From CAZVTU01 sp964630295 (GTDB taxonomy: Bacteria > Patescibacteriota > Minisyncoccia > Minisyncoccales > RBG-13-42-11), in the NCBI GenBank assembly GCA_964630295.1, contig CAZVTU010000003.1, positions 1 through 19,539 of the forward strand: a DNA stretch of 19,539 nt, written 5' to 3'. Each line of letters starts with the position of its first letter. The stretch's first letter is position 1. Below the pieces are notes generated by a model that had not been told where the DNA came from, made no database searches, and was given only the letters and a program-made list of their open reading frames with translations. The translations under genes and the position numbers were made by a program. Positions 1 to 6,185 of the stretch are shown here, piece by piece.

Positions 1-1
1 G

Positions 2-1441
2 GTTCTCGGTCATATTGATCATGGGAAAAGCTCTTTACTTGAGGCAATTAAAGACCTAAAAATTACTGAAAAAGAATCGGGAGGAATTACTCAACATATT
101 GGAGCCTATCAAATTGAAGAGCAAGGAAAGAAAATTACTTTTATTGATACCCCTGGACACGAGGCCTTCTCTCAAATGCGAGCCAGGGGAGCAAAGGTAG
201 CTGATATTGCTATTTTAGTGGTAGATAGTAGTGAAGGAGTAAAAGCTCAAACTAAAGAAGCTATTTCCCATATAAAAAAAGCTGATATTCCAGCGATTGT
301 TGCTTTGAATAAAATTGACAAACCCGAAGCTGATCCAGAAAAAGTAAAGAGAGAATTACAAAAAGAGGATTTTTTAGTTGAATCAATGGGAGGAAAGATT
401 CCTTCAATTGAGATTTCAGCTAAAACCGGTAAGGGTATTCCTGAGCTTTTAGAATTGATATCGTTGGTGGCTGAAATGGAGGGATTAAAAGCAGATCCCG
501 AGAAACCAGCCGAAGGAGTAATCATTGAATCCTATTTGGATAATTTACGAGGCCCTACCGCAACTTTACTTTTAACTGAAGGGAGTTTAAAAAAAGGCGA
601 TATTATTGGTACTCCTTCTGCTTTTACAAAGGTTAGAAATTTAGAAAACTTCCAAGGAAAACCAATTGAGAAAGCTTTACCTTCAGATCCAGTTATTGTT
701 TTTGGTTTCAATCAAGTGCCAAGAGTTGGAGAAGCATTTAAGATTTTCCCCGACTTAGAGAGTGCTCAAAATTATCTTGAAGCCCCAAAGAAAATTTCCC
801 CTCAGGTTTTAGAAGTCTCTGAAGAGAAGAAGGTTTTGAATTTAATATTAAAAGCCGATGTCTTAGGTTCAATTGAAGCTATTGAAGAGATTTTGAAAGA
901 CCTTCCTCAAGAAAAAGTAGCTCTCAGAATTTTAAAATCAGAAGTGGGGAATATCAATGAATCTGATTTAAAATTAGCCAAAGGGGGAAGAGCAGTGATT
1001 TTAGGTTTTCGCGTAGGATTTGACCCCATCGCTCAAAAATTAGCTGAGAGAGAAAGAGTAAAAGTTATGACCTTTGAGGTAATTTATGAGCTAGTGGAAG
1101 GGATTCGAAAATTGATGGAAAGATTCGTTGAACCAGAAGAAGTCAGAGTTGATTTAGGAAAAGTAAAAGTTTTAGCTAAATTTTTAGCAGAAAAAAATCG
1201 GCAAATTATCGGTGGTAAGGTAATTGAAGGAGAAGTTAAGCGAGGAAGTTTGATCGAAGTCTTTAGAGGAGAAGAAAAAATTGGTCAAGGAAAAATAATC
1301 AATCTCCAAAAAAATAAAAAGGACGTAGATTCGGTTTCTAAAGGAGAAGAATGCGGGATATTGTTTGAGGGTTCAACAAAAATCGAAGGAGGTGATGTCT
1401 TACTGATTTACACTGAAGAAAAGAGAAAAACAGGGCTTTAA
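2..1441 (+). CDS. infB: Translation initiation factor IF-2, 5' truncated by window edge
   Basis: GTPase that brings initiator fMet-tRNA to the 30S subunit and promotes subunit joining. The window opens inside the G domain, so 479 residues are visible and the N-terminal region is missing; the frame is open back to base 2, so the ATG at 176 is internal. Counting from base 2, the P-loop is GHIDHGKS (3-10), then GGIT (27-30, switch I), DTPGH (49-53, G3), NKID (103-106, G4) and SAK (139-141, G5). Beta-barrel domain II, the linker domain and the C-terminal fMet-tRNA-binding barrel follow, including the KVIEGEVKRG stretch typical of the last domain. The stop lies 9 nt before rbfA, the usual infB-rbfA order. 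No motif is abnormal. Identification is secure. Confidence 0.98.
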   Translation, partial: VLGHIDHGKSSLLEAIKDLKITEKESGGITQHIGAYQIEEQGKKITFIDTPGHEAFSQMRARGAKVADIAILVVDSSEGVKAQTKEAISHIKKADIPAIVALNKIDKPEADPEKVKRELQKEDFLVESMGGKIPSIEISAKTGKGIPELLELISLVAEMEGLKADPEKPAEGVIIESYLDNLRGPTATLLLTEGSLKKGDIIGTPSAFTKVRNLENFQGKPIEKALPSDPVIVFGFNQVPRVGEAFKIFPDLESAQNYLEAPKKISPQVLEVSEEKKVLNLILKADVLGSIEAIEEILKDLPQEKVALRILKSEVGNINESDLKLAKGGRAVILGFRVGFDPIAQKLAERERVKVMTFEVIYELVEGIRKLMERFVEPEEVRVDLGKVKVLAKFLAEKNRQIIGGKVIEGEVKRGSLIEVFRGEEKIGQGKIINLQKNKKDVDSVSKGEECGILFEGSTKIEGGDVLLIYTEEKRKTGL

Positions 1442-1450
1442 ATTATAAAT

Positions 1451-1795
1451 ATGCCCAATCGTCTTCCTCGAGTTAATCAATTAATTAAACAAGAGTTATC
1501 ACAAATTATTTTAAAGGAAATCGAATTCTCCAAAGAGATTTTAGTAACAATAACTCGAGTTGAAACCACGCCCAATTTAATCGAAAGTAAGGTTTTTGTT
1601 TCGGTAATGCCAGAAGAAGAAACAGACAAGATTCTTCAAATTCTAAATAACCGAATATATGAGATTCAACAAAGACTAAATAAAAGGTTAAAAATGAGAC
1701 CAATTCCTCGAATTAAATTTTGGAATGAGAAAAAAACTTTAGAAGCTGGTCGAATTGAAGAACTTTTAGAGAAGTTGAAAAAGAAGAGAAAATAA
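1451..1795 (+). CDS. rbfA: 30S ribosome-binding factor A
   Basis: Small KH-fold protein that binds the immature 30S subunit and helps 16S rRNA 5'-end maturation. The 114 residues match the usual family length. The N-terminal helix (RLPRVNQLIKQELSQII), the strand VTITRVETTPNLIESKVFVSV and the C-terminal MRPIPRIKFW followed by a helix are in family order. It starts 9 nt after infB, so it is probably co-transcribed. The ATG at 1451 has no recognisable Shine-Dalgarno sequence; the first residues already align with the family, so no other start is needed. The C-terminus is lysine-rich. The stop is 17 nt before tRNA-Cys, so read-through into the tRNAs is plausible. Confidence 0.95.
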   Translation: MPNRLPRVNQLIKQELSQIILKEIEFSKEILVTITRVETTPNLIESKVFVSVMPEEETDKILQILNNRIYEIQQRLNKRLKMRPIPRIKFWNEKKTLEAGRIEELLEKLKKKRK

Positions 1796-1812
1796 TATAA
1801 TATTTAAATACC

Positions 1813-1884
1813 GGCGCGGTAGCCAAGTGGTAAGGCAACGCTCTGCAAAAGCGTTACACGTGGGTTCAATTCCCACCCGCGCCT
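1813..1884 (+). tRNA. tRNA-Cys (anticodon GCA)
   Basis: Acceptor arms GGCGCGG and CCGCGCC pair fully. The anticodon stem ACGCT/AGCGT closes the loop CTGCAAA, giving GCA at 1845-1847. The T arm is GTGGG-TTCAATT-CCCAC. Discriminator base U73 is the cysteine identity base. CCA is not encoded. Confidence 0.97.
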
Positions 1885-1889
1885 CTAAG

Positions 1890-1994
1890 AAGCCGGGGTC
1901 CCTACGCGGAGCATGGGGAAAAGCGGCAAAACGCGAGGCGTCCTCTCGCATTTACGGAAGTAAATCGAGTTAAGCCGTCGCGTTTATGGTGCGA
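1890..1994 (+). other. GC-rich palindromic spacer between tRNA-Cys and tRNA-Leu; possible structured RNA or mobile palindrome
   Basis: The spacer is far richer in G and C than its surroundings and has no credible ORF. A nested fold covers 1929-1985: AAACGCG (1929-1935) with CGCGTTT (1979-1985), GGC (1937-1939) with GCC (1974-1976), then CTCG-c-ATTTAC (1945-1955) with GTAAATCGAG (1960-1969), closed by a GGAA tetraloop. That is about 20 base pairs with one bulged C. Just upstream (1895-1918) is a GGGGTCCC...GCGGAGCATGGGG segment resembling one at 13526-13558. Function is unknown. It could be a structured RNA, a REP-like palindrome or a processing element for the tRNA transcript. Confidence 0.5.
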
Positions 1995-2079
1995 GCCCGG
2001 GTGGTGGAATTGGTATACACGCAAGACTTAAAATCTTGTGAGCGAATAGCTCTTGCGGGTTCGAGTCCCGCCCCGGGCA
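1995..2079 (+). tRNA. tRNA-Leu (anticodon UAA)
   Basis: Acceptor arms GCCCGGG/CCCGGGC are fully paired. The anticodon stem CAAGA/TCTTG closes the loop CTTAAAA, giving TAA. The long variable arm expected of a class II leucine tRNA is present, and discriminator A73 fits leucine. CCA is not encoded. Confidence 0.97.
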
Positions 2080-2080
2080 T

Positions 2081-2117
2081 AAACAAAAAAACCACCTTTT
2101 AGGTGGATTTTTTGTTT
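2081..2117 (+). terminator. Rho-independent terminator after tRNA-Leu(UAA), probably bidirectional
   Basis: Stem CCACCT (2092-2097) with AGGTGG (2101-2106), loop TTT, followed by a T run at 2108-2113. An A run precedes the stem, so the same hairpin can also end transcription of the convergent 3D-domain gene. Confidence 0.85.
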
Positions 2118-2121
2118 CTTG

Positions 2122-2149
2122 TTTTCAGAAATTCGATTTTTGGATTATC
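2122..2149. repeat. Degenerate heptanucleotide tract at the 3' end of the 3D-domain gene
   Basis: Bases 2122-2149 divide into the heptads TTTTCAG, AAATTCG, ATTTTTG and GATTATC. These resemble the in-gene heptad tracts in valS and tsaD. It is largely non-coding and runs over the stop codon of the 3D-domain gene. It is degenerate and could be chance. Confidence 0.35.
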
Positions 2150-2675
2150 CTTCCAGAATTTCAATATAAGTTTTTTTAGCGCCGAAATTTTTTGCCTCCC
2201 AATAAGAGGGTAGCCAGACATCAATATGATAATTTCCCTTTTTCCAACTCATCCGATCTTCAACGATAAAGATTTTATCTCCAAATAATTCTGGGATTTT
2301 TATTTTTGTTCCAATCGGAAGATAATTATTCGCGACGACTCCATCTCTTACCCATGTTCCTGCTGCCGTAATATAAGGTGTATTATCAGTTTCAAGTGGG
2401 GAGCTTGAGTAAGCTGTGACCACTACCGGCAGCTTCCTAATTACTTTAGGTTCCGGTTTTGAAGGGTCAGAAATAGGAAATAGAGTATTTCCTTCTAAAA
2501 TTACTAATTGTCCCTCTTTTAAGAGGTTAGCAAAACCCCCGGAAACTAAATTTCCGTTGGTTTTTTGAAGGATTAACCCAAAAAGAGATAGGCCAACAAT
2601 TAAAATACCAGAAACGATAAAGAAAATGAGAACTTTTCTACCCCGAGAAACGGGGTTTAGATTATATAATTTCAT
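2145..2675 (-). CDS. Membrane-anchored 3D-domain (RlpA-like double-psi beta-barrel) protein
   Basis: Predicted cell-envelope protein of 176 residues. An N-terminal hydrophobic segment (about 14-37) is a membrane anchor or uncleaved signal; a linker follows, then a 3D (Asp-Asp-Asp) domain from about 83. The signature pieces are VVTAYSSSP with TDN (Asp97), ITAAGT, LPIGTKIKIP, VEDRM (Asp140) and HIDVW (Asp152), which supply the three aspartates. 3D domains occur in YocH-like and MltA-like cell-wall enzymes, so peptidoglycan binding or cleavage outside the membrane is likely; the substrate cannot be read from sequence. The ATG at 2675 is preceded by a hairpin rather than a normal Shine-Dalgarno sequence, and a good promoter lies directly upstream. 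It ends against the bidirectional terminator. Confidence 0.85.
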   Translation of the reverse strand: MKLYNLNPVSRGRKVLIFFIVSGILIVGLSLFGLILQKTNGNLVSGGFANLLKEGQLVILEGNTLFPISDPSKPEPKVIRKLPVVVTAYSSSPLETDNTPYITAAGTWVRDGVVANNYLPIGTKIKIPELFGDKIFIVEDRMSWKKGNYHIDVWLPSYWEAKNFGAKKTYIEILEG

Positions 2676-2680
2676 TTTTA

Positions 2681-2699
2681 AACCCCCATTCTGGGGGTT
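2681..2699 (-). promoter_or_regulatory. Stem-loop at the predicted 5' end of the 3D-domain mRNA
   Basis: Perfect 7-bp stem AACCCCC/GGGGGTT with a 5-nt loop. The predicted start site of the promoter at 2705-2732 is about 2698, so the RNA would begin with the hairpin. Its 3' arm ends only 5 nt before the ATG. It could stabilise the 5' end or gate ribosome entry. Confidence 0.6.
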
Positions 2700-2704
2700 C
2701 TATC

Positions 2705-2732
2705 ATAATAGCTCATTTAGAGAAATTGTCAA
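2705..2732 (-). promoter_or_regulatory. Sigma70-type promoter for the 3D-domain gene
   Basis: Minus strand TTGACA (2732-2727), 16-nt spacer, TATTAT (2710-2705). It sits between tRNA-Gly and the 3D-domain gene and points at the latter. Confidence 0.75.
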
Positions 2733-2746
2733 GATTTTGAAGCCGG

Positions 2747-2818
2747 AGCGGGTGAAGGGAGTCGAACCCTCGTATCTTGCTTGGCAAGCAAGCGCACTAG
2801 CCGTTGTGCTACACCCGC
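2747..2818 (-). tRNA. tRNA-Gly (anticodon GCC)
   Basis: Acceptor GCGGGTG/CACCCGC; anticodon stem CTTGC/GCAAG around loop TTGCCAA gives GCC. Discriminator is U73. Last tRNA of the minus-strand run, 7 nt after tRNA-Phe. CCA is not encoded. Confidence 0.97.
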
Positions 2819-2825
2819 CTCATTG

Positions 2826-2897
2826 TGCCGCGGGTGAGAATCGAACTCACGACCCCATCTTTTTCAGAGATGTGCTCTACCACTGAGCTACCGCGGC
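2826..2897 (-). tRNA. tRNA-Phe (anticodon GAA)
   Basis: Acceptor GCCGCGG/CCGCGGC; anticodon stem CATCT/AGATG around loop CTGAAAA gives GAA. Discriminator is A73. Its T arm and D arm are canonical. CCA is not encoded. Confidence 0.97.
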
Positions 2898-2916
2898 TCG
2901 GAATTAACCATATATC

Positions 2917-2937
2917 ATAAACTATAAACTATTAACT
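2917..2937. repeat. Three-unit heptanucleotide tandem repeat between tRNA-Phe and tRNA-Val
   Basis: Units ATAAACT, ATAAACT, ATTAACT on the plus strand, in the 61-nt spacer that is the only real gap in the tRNA run. Same unit length as the tracts inside rluA, valS and tsaD, but a different unit sequence. Confidence 0.7.
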
Positions 2938-2958
2938 TAAAAATTGCAAAATATCTCG

Positions 2959-3031
2959 TGGGCGGTGTAGGATTTGAACCTACGACCTCCTCGGTGTAAA
3001 CGAGGCACTCTAACCACTGAGCTAACCGCCC
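2959..3031 (-). tRNA. tRNA-Val (anticodon UAC)
   Basis: Acceptor GGGCGGT/ACCGCCC; anticodon stem CCTCG/CGAGG around loop TTTACAC gives TAC. Discriminator A73. It shares its acceptor stem with the second valine tRNA at 4122-4195. CCA is not encoded. Confidence 0.97.
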
Positions 3032-3037
3032 CCTAAG

Positions 3038-3122
3038 TGCCGAGGGCGGGATTTGAACCCGCACGCCATTAGCTGGCACATCCACCTCAAGGATGCGAGT
3101 CTTCCAATTCCTCCACCTCGGC
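3038..3122 (-). tRNA. tRNA-Leu (anticodon GAG)
   Basis: Acceptor GCCGAGG/CCTCGGC; anticodon stem CATCC/GGATG around loop TTGAGGT gives GAG. It has a long variable arm and A73. Its first base directly follows the rplS stop codon with no spacer. CCA is not encoded. Confidence 0.97.
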
Positions 3123-3500
3123 TTAATAATTAATTTCCCCGTTATGATCTGTGACTTTTTTCTCTCTAACTCTGGCTTTTCTACCTTTTGCCGTTCTCAA
3201 ATAATAAAGTTTAGCTCTTCTAACTTTTCCCTTTTTCACAATTTCTATTTTTTCGATATTTGGTGAATGAATTGGAAAAATTCTTTCCACTCCAACCCCA
3301 GAAATCACTTTTCTTACAGTGATTGTTGCGCCTGGTTCTGATCCATGTTTTCGAGCTAAAACCACTCCTTCAAAAATTTGGATTCTTTCTTTATCCTTTT
3401 CTTTAATTTTCTGGTAAACCCGAATTGTATCCCCAGGTCTGATATCAGGTAAGTTCTTTTTTAATTGTGATTGGATAACGGTTTCAGTTTTGATAGGCAT
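3123..3500 (-). CDS. rplS: 50S ribosomal protein L19
   Basis: Large-subunit protein at the subunit interface. The 125 residues are slightly longer than the usual 115 or so. Family features are RPGDTIRVYQKIKE, the strand IQIFEGVVLARK, ITVRKVISGVGVERIFPIHSP and KGKVRRAKLYYLR. The ATG at 3500 has a good Shine-Dalgarno AAAGGAG (3515-3509), 8 nt upstream and inside the end of rluA, whose coding region it overlaps by 40 nt in another frame; the two are probably translationally linked. The stop codon abuts the first base of tRNA-Leu(GAG), so RNase P cleavage there would leave an mRNA ending at UAA. The C-terminal tail after RKARVREKK is a short variable extension. Confidence 0.97.
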   Translation of the reverse strand: MPIKTETVIQSQLKKNLPDIRPGDTIRVYQKIKEKDKERIQIFEGVVLARKHGSEPGATITVRKVISGVGVERIFPIHSPNIEKIEIVKKGKVRRAKLYYLRTAKGRKARVREKKVTDHNGEINY

Positions 3501-4117
3501 AAGTTTAACTCCTTTGGTAATTCCGATTTAAATTCTTTGATTTTACCATTTGGGAACTTTATTTTTAGATAATTAGCATGAAGAAATTGTCTTTTTAAAC
3601 CTTGAGGAGTAGGTTGGTTTTTAAATCCATATAATTTATCGCCAGCAAGGGGATGTCCTAAGTAAGCAAGATGGGCTCTAATTTGGTGTTTTCTGCCAGT
3701 TTTTGGTTCAACTTCAATCAAATCATAATTTTCAAAGCTTTGCAATACTTTATATTTAGTAACAGCCGTTCTTTTGCCCCTTGCTTTGGGTTCATAAGGT
3801 AAATAAATTTTTTGTTTTCTCCTGTCTTTGGGTGAACGACCAAGCAGAGTTTTAATTTCTCCCTCTTTATTTTTTAAATTACCAACCACTAAAGCCAAGT
3901 ATTTCTTTTTCACTTTCCTTTCCTTAAATTGTCTTTGAAAAAAGTTTAGAGCTTTGTCATTTTTTGCTATCAACAAAATTCCTGAAGTATCTTTATCTAA
4001 CCTATGAACTCTTCTCGGAAAATCATCAGCATTAACTCCCGCCGGTTTATTTATCGCTACCAAATTTTCATCTTCATAAATACTTTTGACTTTTGACTTT
4101 TGATTTTTGACTTCCAT
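3461..4117 (-). CDS. RluA-family 23S/tRNA pseudouridine synthase
   Basis: Pseudouridine synthase of the RluA/RluD class, 218 residues, catalytic domain only, with no S4 RNA-binding domain. The motifs are INKPAGV (23-29), RVHRLDKDTSG with catalytic Asp41, KKKYLALV and GRKHQIRAHL with the family arginine. The spacing between the first two motifs is very short. The target uridine cannot be deduced. The first dozen residues are mostly the translation of a heptanucleotide tandem tract (4084-4111), so the natural domain begins near SIYEDENLVAINKP. The ATG at 4117 lies 4 nt after the 3' end of tRNA-Val(GAC), which leaves no room for a Shine-Dalgarno sequence. The 3' end overlaps rplS by 40 nt. Confidence 0.93.
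   Translation of the reverse strand: MEVKNQKSKVKSIYEDENLVAINKPAGVNADDFPRRVHRLDKDTSGILLIAKNDKALNFFQRQFKERKVKKKYLALVVGNLKNKEGEIKTLLGRSPKDRRKQKIYLPYEPKARGKRTAVTKYKVLQSFENYDLIEVEPKTGRKHQIRAHLAYLGHPLAGDKLYGFKNQPTPQGLKRQFLHANYLKIKFPNGKIKEFKSELPKELNLCLSKLKPLSNHN
4084..4111. repeat. Four-unit heptanucleotide tract in the rluA start region
   Basis: Plus-strand units TTTTGAC, TTTTGAC, TTTTGAT, TTTTGAC. Read on the coding strand they give the peptide VKNQKSKVK at the very N-terminus of the pseudouridine synthase. Confidence 0.9.
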
Positions 4118-4121
4118 TCTG

Positions 4122-4195
4122 TGGGCGGTAGAGGACTCGAACCTCTGACCTTTCGCACGTCAAGCGAACGCTCTAACCAACTGAGCTAACCGCCC
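4122..4195 (-). tRNA. tRNA-Val (anticodon GAC)
   Basis: Acceptor GGGCGGT/ACCGCCC; anticodon stem TTCGC/GCGAA around loop TTGACGT gives GAC. Discriminator A73. It follows tRNA-Ile by 5 nt and precedes the rluA start codon by 4 nt. CCA is not encoded. Confidence 0.97.
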
Positions 4196-4200
4196 CGAAG

Positions 4201-4273
4201 TGGGCACGATTGGATTCGAACCAATGACCCCGGCTTTATAAGAGCCGTGCTCTAACCGCTGAGCTACGTGCCC
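4201..4273 (-). tRNA. tRNA-Ile (anticodon UAU)
   Basis: Acceptor GGGCACG/CGTGCCC; anticodon stem CGGCT/AGCCG around loop CTTATAA. U33 is followed by TAT (4240-4238), which reads AUA directly. Most bacteria read AUA with a CAU tRNA converted by lysidine. Discriminator A73. It starts 2 nt after the ftsH stop codon. CCA is not encoded. Confidence 0.93.
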
Positions 4274-4275
4274 AT

Positions 4276-6174
4276 TTAAAGTTGTTTAATTTTTAATCTT
4301 GCTATTCTTTCTCGCTTTTTTTTCTTTTTTTCTTTTTGTTCTTTACTAATTTTTTTTGATAATTTAATTAAATCTTCAAATTCTTTTTTTTCAATAGTTT
4401 CTTTTTCAATTAAAGTTTGAGCAATTTCTTCAAGTAACCTTCTTTTTTTAACTAAAATTTTCCTTGCTTTTTTTTCAGCTTCTTTTATAAATTTAGCTAC
4501 CTCCTTATCAATTTGAGCGGCTACTTTTTCAGAATAATTCCTTTGTTCTCCTAATTCCTTCCCTAAAAATACTAATTCTTCTTTTTCACCAAAAGAAATT
4601 GGCCCCAAAGAAGACATGCCATACTCTTTTACTAATTTCCGAGCAAGTTCTGAAGCTTTTTCTAAGTCATTGCTAGCTCCAGTGGTGATTTCTCCAAATT
4701 TTATTTTTTCTGCACAATATCCACCAAACAGAGTAGCTAATTCAGCTAAAAATTCCGTTTTTGTCTTAATTTTTCGTTCTTCGGTCGGCATTTTGATTGT
4801 GTATCCTGCTGCCATCCCTCTGGCGACAATGGAGATTTTTCTTACTGGTTCCGCTCCCGGTGAAAAAGTAGCCACTAAAGCATGACCTGCTTCATGGAAA
4901 GCAGCAATTTCTTTTTCTTTTTTAGATAAAATATGGCTTTTTCTTTCGGGTCCCAATAAAACTTTTTCGATTGATTCCAAAAATTCCGTCTGAGAAATTT
5001 GATGCTTATTTCTTCTGGCAGCTAAAATAGCAGCTTCATTAACAACGTTAGCGATGTCAGCTCCGGAAAATCCTGGCGTTCTTTCAGCAATTTCTCTTAG
5101 ATTAACATTTAAAGCTAAAGGTTTCCCGCGACAGTGAATTTTTAAAATTTCTTCTCTTTCGTTAACATCCGGTAAGTCCAAAACTACTCTTCGATCAAAT
5201 CTCCCTGGTCGTAAGAGGGCAGGATCAAGCACATCGGGACGATTAGTAGCTGAAATGACAATGACATTAGTATCTCTTTCAAATCCATCCATTTCAACTA
5301 AAATTTGATTTAAAGTTTGCTCTCTCTCATCATGGCCACCCCCAAGACCAGCTCCCCGATGGCGACCAATAGCATCAAGTTCATCAATAAAGATTATGGC
5401 TGGAGCTGCTTTTTTTGCTGTATTAAATAAATCTCTTACCCGACCAGCTCCTACTCCAACAAACATTTCCACAAACTCTGAGCCTGAAATATGAAAGAAA
5501 GGAACATGAGCTTCTCCAGCTACCGCTCTCGCTAATAATGTTTTTCCTACACCCGGTGGTCCTAAAAGTAATACTCCGCGGGGGATGCGAGCTCCCATTT
5601 GTAAAAATTTTTTAGGATTTTTTAGAAAGTCAACCACCTCTTTTAATTCTTCTTTAGCTTCTGTTAAGCCAGCTACATCCTTAAAAGTAATTTTTTCTTT
5701 AGGATGGCCCTCAGCACCAAATAATCTAGCTCTAGCTTTAGTAAAATCAAAAGCCTGCATTGCCCCGGTTTTGGCCTGGCGAAAAATCATCCAGAAAAAG
5801 AAACCAAAAAGTAAAAGAGGAAGCAAGAACAAAAGAACTGGTCCTAACCAAATTCCAACTCCTTCTTCTTTTTTTGTTTCTACTTCTACTTTAGTTAGTT
5901 TTTCTTTCTCAACTCCATAATTTATTAAAGATTGGGAAAGAGCGGTTTCAGTCTCTTTTCGTGATTTAGCCATTGACTCATCTTCAAAAATAATCTGGAG
6001 TTCTTGACCAGAAACAGTAATTTTTTTGACTCTTCCTTGATTAATTTCTTCCACTAACTGAGTTAAAGAAAGAACTTTGGGCTTTTCGAAGGGTTGAGAA
6101 AACAAAGTAAAAACACCAGAAATTACCAAAAAGATCAAAAGAATAATAACAAAATTTTTAATTAAATTTTTCAT
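4276..6174 (-). CDS. ftsH: ATP-dependent zinc metalloprotease FtsH
   Basis: Membrane-bound AAA+ protease that extracts and degrades membrane and regulatory proteins as a hexamer. From the ATG at 6174 it has 632 residues: first membrane span about 4-24, a short extracytoplasmic domain, second span about 109-131, Walker A GPPGVGKT (205-212), Walker B IIFIDELDA (260-268), second region of homology with NRPDVLDPALLRPGRFDR, and the zinc site HEAGH (427-431) with third ligand Asp503 in TGASND. The C-terminus is a strongly basic lysine-rich tail. I prefer the ATG at 6174 over an in-frame start at 6195 because GAGGT (6183-6179) lies just upstream and the first span then starts naturally. The predicted promoter lies so close that the mRNA may be nearly leaderless. 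It heads the tRNA-rich minus-strand run. Confidence 0.98.
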   Translation of the reverse strand: MKNLIKNFVIILLIFLVISGVFTLFSQPFEKPKVLSLTQLVEEINQGRVKKITVSGQELQIIFEDESMAKSRKETETALSQSLINYGVEKEKLTKVEVETKKEEGVGIWLGPVLLFLLPLLLFGFFFWMIFRQAKTGAMQAFDFTKARARLFGAEGHPKEKITFKDVAGLTEAKEELKEVVDFLKNPKKFLQMGARIPRGVLLLGPPGVGKTLLARAVAGEAHVPFFHISGSEFVEMFVGVGAGRVRDLFNTAKKAAPAIIFIDELDAIGRHRGAGLGGGHDEREQTLNQILVEMDGFERDTNVIVISATNRPDVLDPALLRPGRFDRRVVLDLPDVNEREEILKIHCRGKPLALNVNLREIAERTPGFSGADIANVVNEAAILAARRNKHQISQTEFLESIEKVLLGPERKSHILSKKEKEIAAFHEAGHALVATFSPGAEPVRKISIVARGMAAGYTIKMPTEERKIKTKTEFLAELATLFGGYCAEKIKFGEITTGASNDLEKASELARKLVKEYGMSSLGPISFGEKEELVFLGKELGEQRNYSEKVAAQIDKEVAKFIKEAEKKARKILVKKRRLLEEIAQTLIEKETIEKKEFEDLIKLSKKISKEQKEKKKKKRERIARLKIKQL

Positions 6175-6185
6175 CTTACCTCTTA

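Noticed and set aside
1766..1951. 61-residue minus-strand ORF with the string VGIEPTCNAF
   Set aside because: It is the antisense translation of tRNA-Cys and the GC-rich spacer, a well-known false protein pattern.
2641..2655. Hairpin CCCCG-AGAAA-CGGGG as an extra regulator of the 3D-domain gene
   Set aside because: It is inside codons 7-12 of the gene and only 5 bp long; too little to separate from chance, though it lies close to the leader hairpin.
2626..2886. 86-residue plus-strand ORF
   Set aside because: It runs antisense through tRNA-Gly and tRNA-Phe and the start of the 3D-domain gene; GVEPSYLAWQASAL is a typical reversed-tRNA peptide.
4310..4350. Poly-T blocks at the ftsH 3' end as a tandem repeat or terminator
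   Set aside because: They encode the lysine-rich C-terminal tail of FtsH and have no preceding stem.
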